A stretch of 10,337 nt of DNA from Fibrobacterota bacterium. GTDB lineage: Bacteria; Fibrobacterota; Chitinivibrionia; Chitinivibrionales; JANQEN01. This document shows, in pieces, positions 7,830-10,337 of the stretch; within the stretch, counting starts at the first letter, position 1; the number at the start of each line of letters is the position of its first letter. A model generated the notes under the pieces. It was not told where the DNA came from, did no database searches, and saw only the letters and a program-made list of their open reading frames with translations. The position numbers and the translations under genes were made by a program. The DNA lies in assembly GCA_030619215.1 (NCBI GenBank), contig JAUXBV010000060.1, positions 1 through 10,337 of the forward strand, in the 5' to 3' direction.

Positions 7830-8345
7830 GTGTCAGACCTGATCAGACAACATATCAAACACCCAACTGTTAACATAACTCTTTTTGCCCGGCCTGTTGA
7901 CAAAAAACAGGTGCGGATAGTCGCGGTAATGTATGGAATACACCTTTGTTATAATGGCATTGAAGCAAAACTGTCTGATAATTCATTATTAAAGAAATAT
8001 TCTAAAGCGTTAAAAGAATATCTTGACGGGAAAGTACATAGTTTAGGCAGAATAAAACTTTCCCTTGACGGGTATACTGATTTCCAGAAGAGGGTACTGA
8101 AAGCTGCCAGGTCAATTCCAAGGGGGCGTACCGTATCGTACAAGGAACTGGCGCAGATGAGTGGATATCCCAAGGCGGTAAGGGCTGTTGCAAATGTCAT
8201 GCGTCATAATCCTTTCCCGCTTGTAATTCCTTGTCACCGGGTAATACGAAGTGGCGGATCAATAGGCGGTTTCGGTGGTAAAGTCAGAGGTGCTAATATC
8301 AGGTTAAAGCGGAAATTGCTTGAAAGGGAAGGTGTTACTTTATAG
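7830..8345 (+). CDS. ogt: Methylated-DNA--[protein]-cysteine S-methyltransferase (O6-alkylguanine repair)
   Basis: The 171-residue protein transfers the alkyl group from O6-alkylguanine in DNA to its own active-site Cys, a single-use direct repair reaction. The C-terminal catalytic domain (about 84-168) is canonical: DFQKRVLKAARSIPRGRTVSY, the helix-turn-helix with arginine finger R118 in YPKAVRAV, Asn122, the MRHNP block, IPCHRV (133-138) with nucleophile C135, GGFGG (146-150) and a final LLEREG. The N-terminal domain is short and poorly conserved, as in stand-alone Ogt/MGMT-type enzymes; no Ada domain is present. The start is GTG 7830-7832, preceded by AGAAGGGA with about 5 nt spacing; no in-frame ATG lies upstream before a stop at 7752. 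A promoter at 7727-7755 and a terminator directly after the stop suggest a single-gene transcript. Confidence 0.95.
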   Translation: MSDLIRQHIKHPTVNITLFARPVDKKQVRIVAVMYGIHLCYNGIEAKLSDNSLLKKYSKALKEYLDGKVHSLGRIKLSLDGYTDFQKRVLKAARSIPRGRTVSYKELAQMSGYPKAVRAVANVMRHNPFPLVIPCHRVIRSGGSIGGFGGKVRGANIRLKRKLLEREGVTL

Positions 8346-8346
8346 A

Positions 8347-8370
8347 ATATAAAGTGTCTTTATGTTTTTT
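8347..8370 (+). terminator. Weak intrinsic terminator after ogt
   Basis: ATAAAG (8349-8354) pairs with CTTTAT (8358-8363) around the loop TGT. The stem extends by a T-G wobble and one A-T pair and runs into a T tract ending at 8370. It begins just after the ogt stop codon. The stem is A/T-rich, so termination may be partial. Confidence 0.5.
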
Positions 8371-8384
8371 AAGAAGAGGTAGCG

Positions 8385-8456
8385 GTGCAGGGAGGTAATC
8401 AGCTGAAGCGAAGGGCTTCGACCCGGCCAACGGGAGGAAATAGTCGCTTCCCCCAC
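8385..8456 (+). ncRNA. GC-rich foldable block upstream of phoH, possible leader RNA or intergenic repeat (unidentified)
   Basis: This block stands out in an AT-rich spacer. It can fold as a three-way junction. An imperfect closing stem joins GTG..GGGAG (8385-8394) to TTCCC..CAC (8448-8456). Within it are hairpin GAAGC (8405-8409) with GCTTC (8415-8419) and hairpin CCCG (8422-8425) with CGGG (8431-8434). GAAGCGA (8405-8411) is also perfectly complementary to TCGCTTC (8444-8450), so the first hairpin has a mutually exclusive alternative. The block ends 34 bases before phoH. It was compared from memory with common riboswitch signatures and none fits. A dispersed intergenic repeat is equally possible. 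Confidence 0.35.
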
Positions 8457-8490
8457 AAAAAAATAATTTTTAAAATATTACGAGGTTTCA

Positions 8491-9804
8491 ATGAAAAACT
8501 ACATACTTGACACATCAGTATTATTGTACGATTCCAAAGCCCTGTTTGCATTTGAAGAGAACAATGTGATAATACCCATTACTGTCATTGAAGAAATTGA
8601 CCGTTATAAAAAAGATATTACCGAGACCGGGAGAAATGCACGTGAAACTTCGCGGATACTTGACGGGTTAAGGAAAAAGGGTTCTCTTGCAGCCGGTGTA
8701 AAGCTAGACAATGGGGGAGCCTTATATATAAAAATTCACTCGGATACAGATGAAAAAAAACTCCCGCAGGACCTGTTTGAAAATAAGAGAGACATGTTTC
8801 TTTTTTCCGTAGCCATAGCAGCCAAAGCAGAGAATAAACATCCCACCGTGTTTGTAACAAAGGATGTTTACCTGAGGATAAAGGCTGATGCACTGGGGAT
8901 CAAGGTTCAGGACTATGAGTCTGATACTATAGCAATTGAAGAGCTTTACCCGGGGCAGAAAGAGTGCGTTGTGGACGCGGCGAAAGTCGATTCTCTAAAA
9001 AAAGGTAAGCCTGTGGCTTTTAAGGGAGAGTTTTTGCCCAACCAGTATGTGACGCTTATCGATAAAAAGAACGAAGAAAATATTACCTATGGCCGTTTTG
9101 ATGAGTCGAAAGGAGAGATAGTACCGCTTATACAGCATGTAAATGAAGTCAATTGCCGGGTTACTTCACGCAACAGGGAACAGTCGTTTGCTCTTGACGC
9201 GTTGTTGAATGATGAAATCGGTTTTGTTACGCTGGTTGGGAAGGCCGGTACTGGAAAAACCTTACTCGCCGTTGCTGCCAGTGTATATAAAACAGTTGAT
9301 GAGAATGCTTACGACCGTATTCTTGTTTCAAGGCCCACGTTGCCGATGGGGCAGGATATCGGGTACCTGCCGGGGACGGTGATGGAAAAGCTGACGCCAT
9401 GGATGTATCCCATTTCAGACAACATTGAATTGATTATGCGCAACAGTACCGGCGCCAAGCACAAGATTCGCGGTTTCAGGGAACTGGTTGATATGGGAAT
9501 TCTTATTGTTGAGCCCCTTACCTTTATCCGAGGCAGGTCGATTCATAACCAGTACCTGATTGTGGACGAGGCACAGAACCTGACGCCGCACGAGATAAAG
9601 ACGATTATTACCAGGGTGGGGGATGGTACAAAGATAATTTTGACCGGTGACCCCTACCAGATTGATAACCCCTACATAGATTCTTCCAGCAACGGATTGA
9701 CGTATGTTGTAGAAAAGTTCAAAAAGCAGTCAATTACCGCGCATATTACTCTTACTAAAGGGGAGCGTTCCGCTCTTTCTGAGTTGGCGGCAAATCTGTT
9801 GTAA
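8491..9804 (+). CDS. phoH: PhoH family ATPase with N-terminal PIN domain
   Basis: The 437-residue protein has the PhoH2-like PIN-ATPase architecture, for which RNA-unwinding and RNase activity has been reported in mycobacterial members. Residues 1-150 are the PIN domain: LDTSVLLYD with D7, the VIEEIDRYK block with E34, D101, and VFVTKDVYLRIKADALG with D125 make up the expected acidic metal-binding cluster. Residues 220-437 are the PhoH P-loop domain: Walker A GKAGTGKT (250-257), the RPTLPMGQDIGYLPG block (281-295), Walker B LIVDEAQN (356-363), the TGDPYQID sensor region (385-392) and SNGLTYVVEKF near the C-terminus. All key residues are present. The start ATG 8491 has GAGG at 8482-8485, 5 nt upstream. 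No clear promoter precedes it; the foldable block at 8385-8456 lies in its leader. The neighbouring hicB converges on it from the right. Confidence 0.96.
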   Translation: MKNYILDTSVLLYDSKALFAFEENNVIIPITVIEEIDRYKKDITETGRNARETSRILDGLRKKGSLAAGVKLDNGGALYIKIHSDTDEKKLPQDLFENKRDMFLFSVAIAAKAENKHPTVFVTKDVYLRIKADALGIKVQDYESDTIAIEELYPGQKECVVDAAKVDSLKKGKPVAFKGEFLPNQYVTLIDKKNEENITYGRFDESKGEIVPLIQHVNEVNCRVTSRNREQSFALDALLNDEIGFVTLVGKAGTGKTLLAVAASVYKTVDENAYDRILVSRPTLPMGQDIGYLPGTVMEKLTPWMYPISDNIELIMRNSTGAKHKIRGFRELVDMGILIVEPLTFIRGRSIHNQYLIVDEAQNLTPHEIKTIITRVGDGTKIILTGDPYQIDNPYIDSSSNGLTYVVEKFKKQSITAHITLTKGERSALSELAANLL

Positions 9805-9966
9805 AAACCTATTCATTAGCCTTGTCCGATATTGTGTATTTCCTTAGAATATTTCTCACTATCAGGAAAGTCCCTTTTTTTAGATTTAACGACCCGCTTC
9901 ACCTGATATTATGGAGCGTAGCGGAATGATTTTCAGCGTGCAACGGTATGTTATGAAATTCCGTCA
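9805..9966. other. Intergenic spacer between convergent phoH and hicB
   Basis: This 162-base spacer contains no gene. It holds a T-run at 9875-9881 and scattered short inverted repeats: TATCAGG (9860-9866) with CCTGATA (9902-9908), and CGGAAT (9922-9927) with ATTCCG (9958-9963). None forms a compact, GC-rich stem followed by a T tract, so no terminator is called, although one would be expected between convergent genes. Confidence 0.6.
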
Positions 9967-10337
9967 TTAATGTTTTTGCCGCTGTGATGCAGGCCGACGT
10001 ATTCGAGTACGTGTATGATGTGATGCTCTACTCTTTCGATAGGAATGATGGTATTCTTTGAAAACGCGAAGACAATAAGAGTTCAAGCTTTCACCTTCAC
10101 GTATTGCGTTTATTGCGAGTTCCTTATGAAGTTCCTTTCCGATTCGTACAACAAATTTACCCGAGTATTCCTTTGCAGCTGTCGCTGGTGGTAAGGGTTC
10201 CCCATCTTCTTCATAAATCGCTATCCACTCCTCAACCGCTTGGCAAAGCTCACGATAGACTTTGGCCTCATCATACCCGTGAATCCCACCAAACATAAGC
10301 CCGGGACACGTACCCACGTAGCACCGATCTTCTGCCG
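9967..10337 (-). CDS. hicB: HicB family antitoxin (N-terminus beyond window)
   Basis: The frame is open through the right edge: codons upstream of the GTG at 10315-10317 read AEDRCY, giving the HicB-typical CYVGTCPGLMFGG, so that GTG is an internal Val and the true start is outside. HicB proteins neutralise the HicA mRNA interferase and repress their operon. The visible part has the end of the HicB RNase-H-like fold with FGGIHGYDEAKVYRELCQAVEEW, then the PLPPATAAKEYSGKF linker and a ribbon-helix-helix-type DNA-binding segment (KFVVRIGKELHKELAINAIREGESLNSYC). After LRVFKE the remaining roughly 30 residues are rich in Arg, His and Ser and do not look like the usual short HicB end; a frameshift or read-through into spacer DNA is possible. 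HicA normally lies upstream of HicB, which here means off the window. The family call is firm; the integrity of the 3' end is not. Confidence 0.85.
   Translation of the reverse strand, partial: AEDRCYVGTCPGLMFGGIHGYDEAKVYRELCQAVEEWIAIYEEDGEPLPPATAAKEYSGKFVVRIGKELHKELAINAIREGESLNSYCLRVFKEYHHSYRKSRASHHTRTRIRRPASQRQKH

Noticed and set aside
8385..8456. tRNA or known riboswitch upstream of phoH
   Set aside because: There is no acceptor/T-arm pattern or GTTCRA-type loop in the correct place, and the conserved cores of cobalamin, TPP, FMN, SAM, c-di-GMP-I, glycine and guanidine switches are not seen. It is kept only as an unidentified structured block.
9839..9881. Terminator for phoH from TTTCCT (9839-9844), AGGAAA (9864-9869) and the following T-run
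   Set aside because: The stem has only six pairs, the loop is 19 nt and the T tract starts 5 nt after the stem, so this is too weak to call.
10315..10317. GTG as the start of hicB
   Set aside because: The frame stays open to the window edge, and the upstream codons (AEDRCY) continue the conserved HicB N-terminal pattern CYVGTCPGL, so this is an internal Val.
1..10337. CRISPR arrays, rRNA or tRNA genes
   Set aside because: No regularly spaced direct repeats and no rRNA or tRNA core sequences were seen on either strand.

Overview
The window is moderately AT-rich bacterial chromosome with five protein genes and two information-rich intergenic stretches. Start sites carry Shine-Dalgarno-like purine runs, and one upstream region has a good sigma70-type promoter. 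The large alpha-2-macroglobulin (A2M) belongs to the type common in Bacteroidota, but the Shine-Dalgarno sites and -35/-10 promoter are less typical of that phylum. An anammox-type planctomycete or a related environmental lineage would fit the gene mix. This is a weak inference from gene style only, and no marker gene is present to settle it.

Layout: positions 1-6051 are one minus-strand reading frame of 2017 codons whose C-terminal end lies outside the window. It encodes a secreted A2M-family protein with a CSEQ thioester motif. Upstream of it on the same strand is rmuC (6203-7456), a membrane-anchored, coiled-coil, nuclease-fold protein. A divergent intergenic region (7457-7829) follows. 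It holds a 79-bp element with perfect 17-bp terminal inverted repeats, a 15-bp operator-like palindrome, further AT-rich inverted repeats and a strong promoter for the next gene. On the plus strand come ogt (7830-8345, O6-alkylguanine-DNA alkyltransferase) and phoH (8491-9804, PIN domain plus PhoH ATPase). A weak intrinsic terminator and a GC-rich, foldable block of unknown identity separate these two. Beyond phoH, on the minus strand and running off the right edge, is a HicB-family antitoxin whose C-terminal tail looks unusual. Its toxin partner is not in view.

The genes do not form an obvious pathway. A2M and rmuC are co-oriented but separated by 151 bases with a possible promoter between them. 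rmuC and ogt are both linked to genome maintenance but are divergently transcribed. No complete new defence or mobile system is visible. The points most worth a second look are the MITE-like element at 7569-7647, the structured block upstream of phoH, the A2M bait-like linker and missing lipobox, and the HicB tail.
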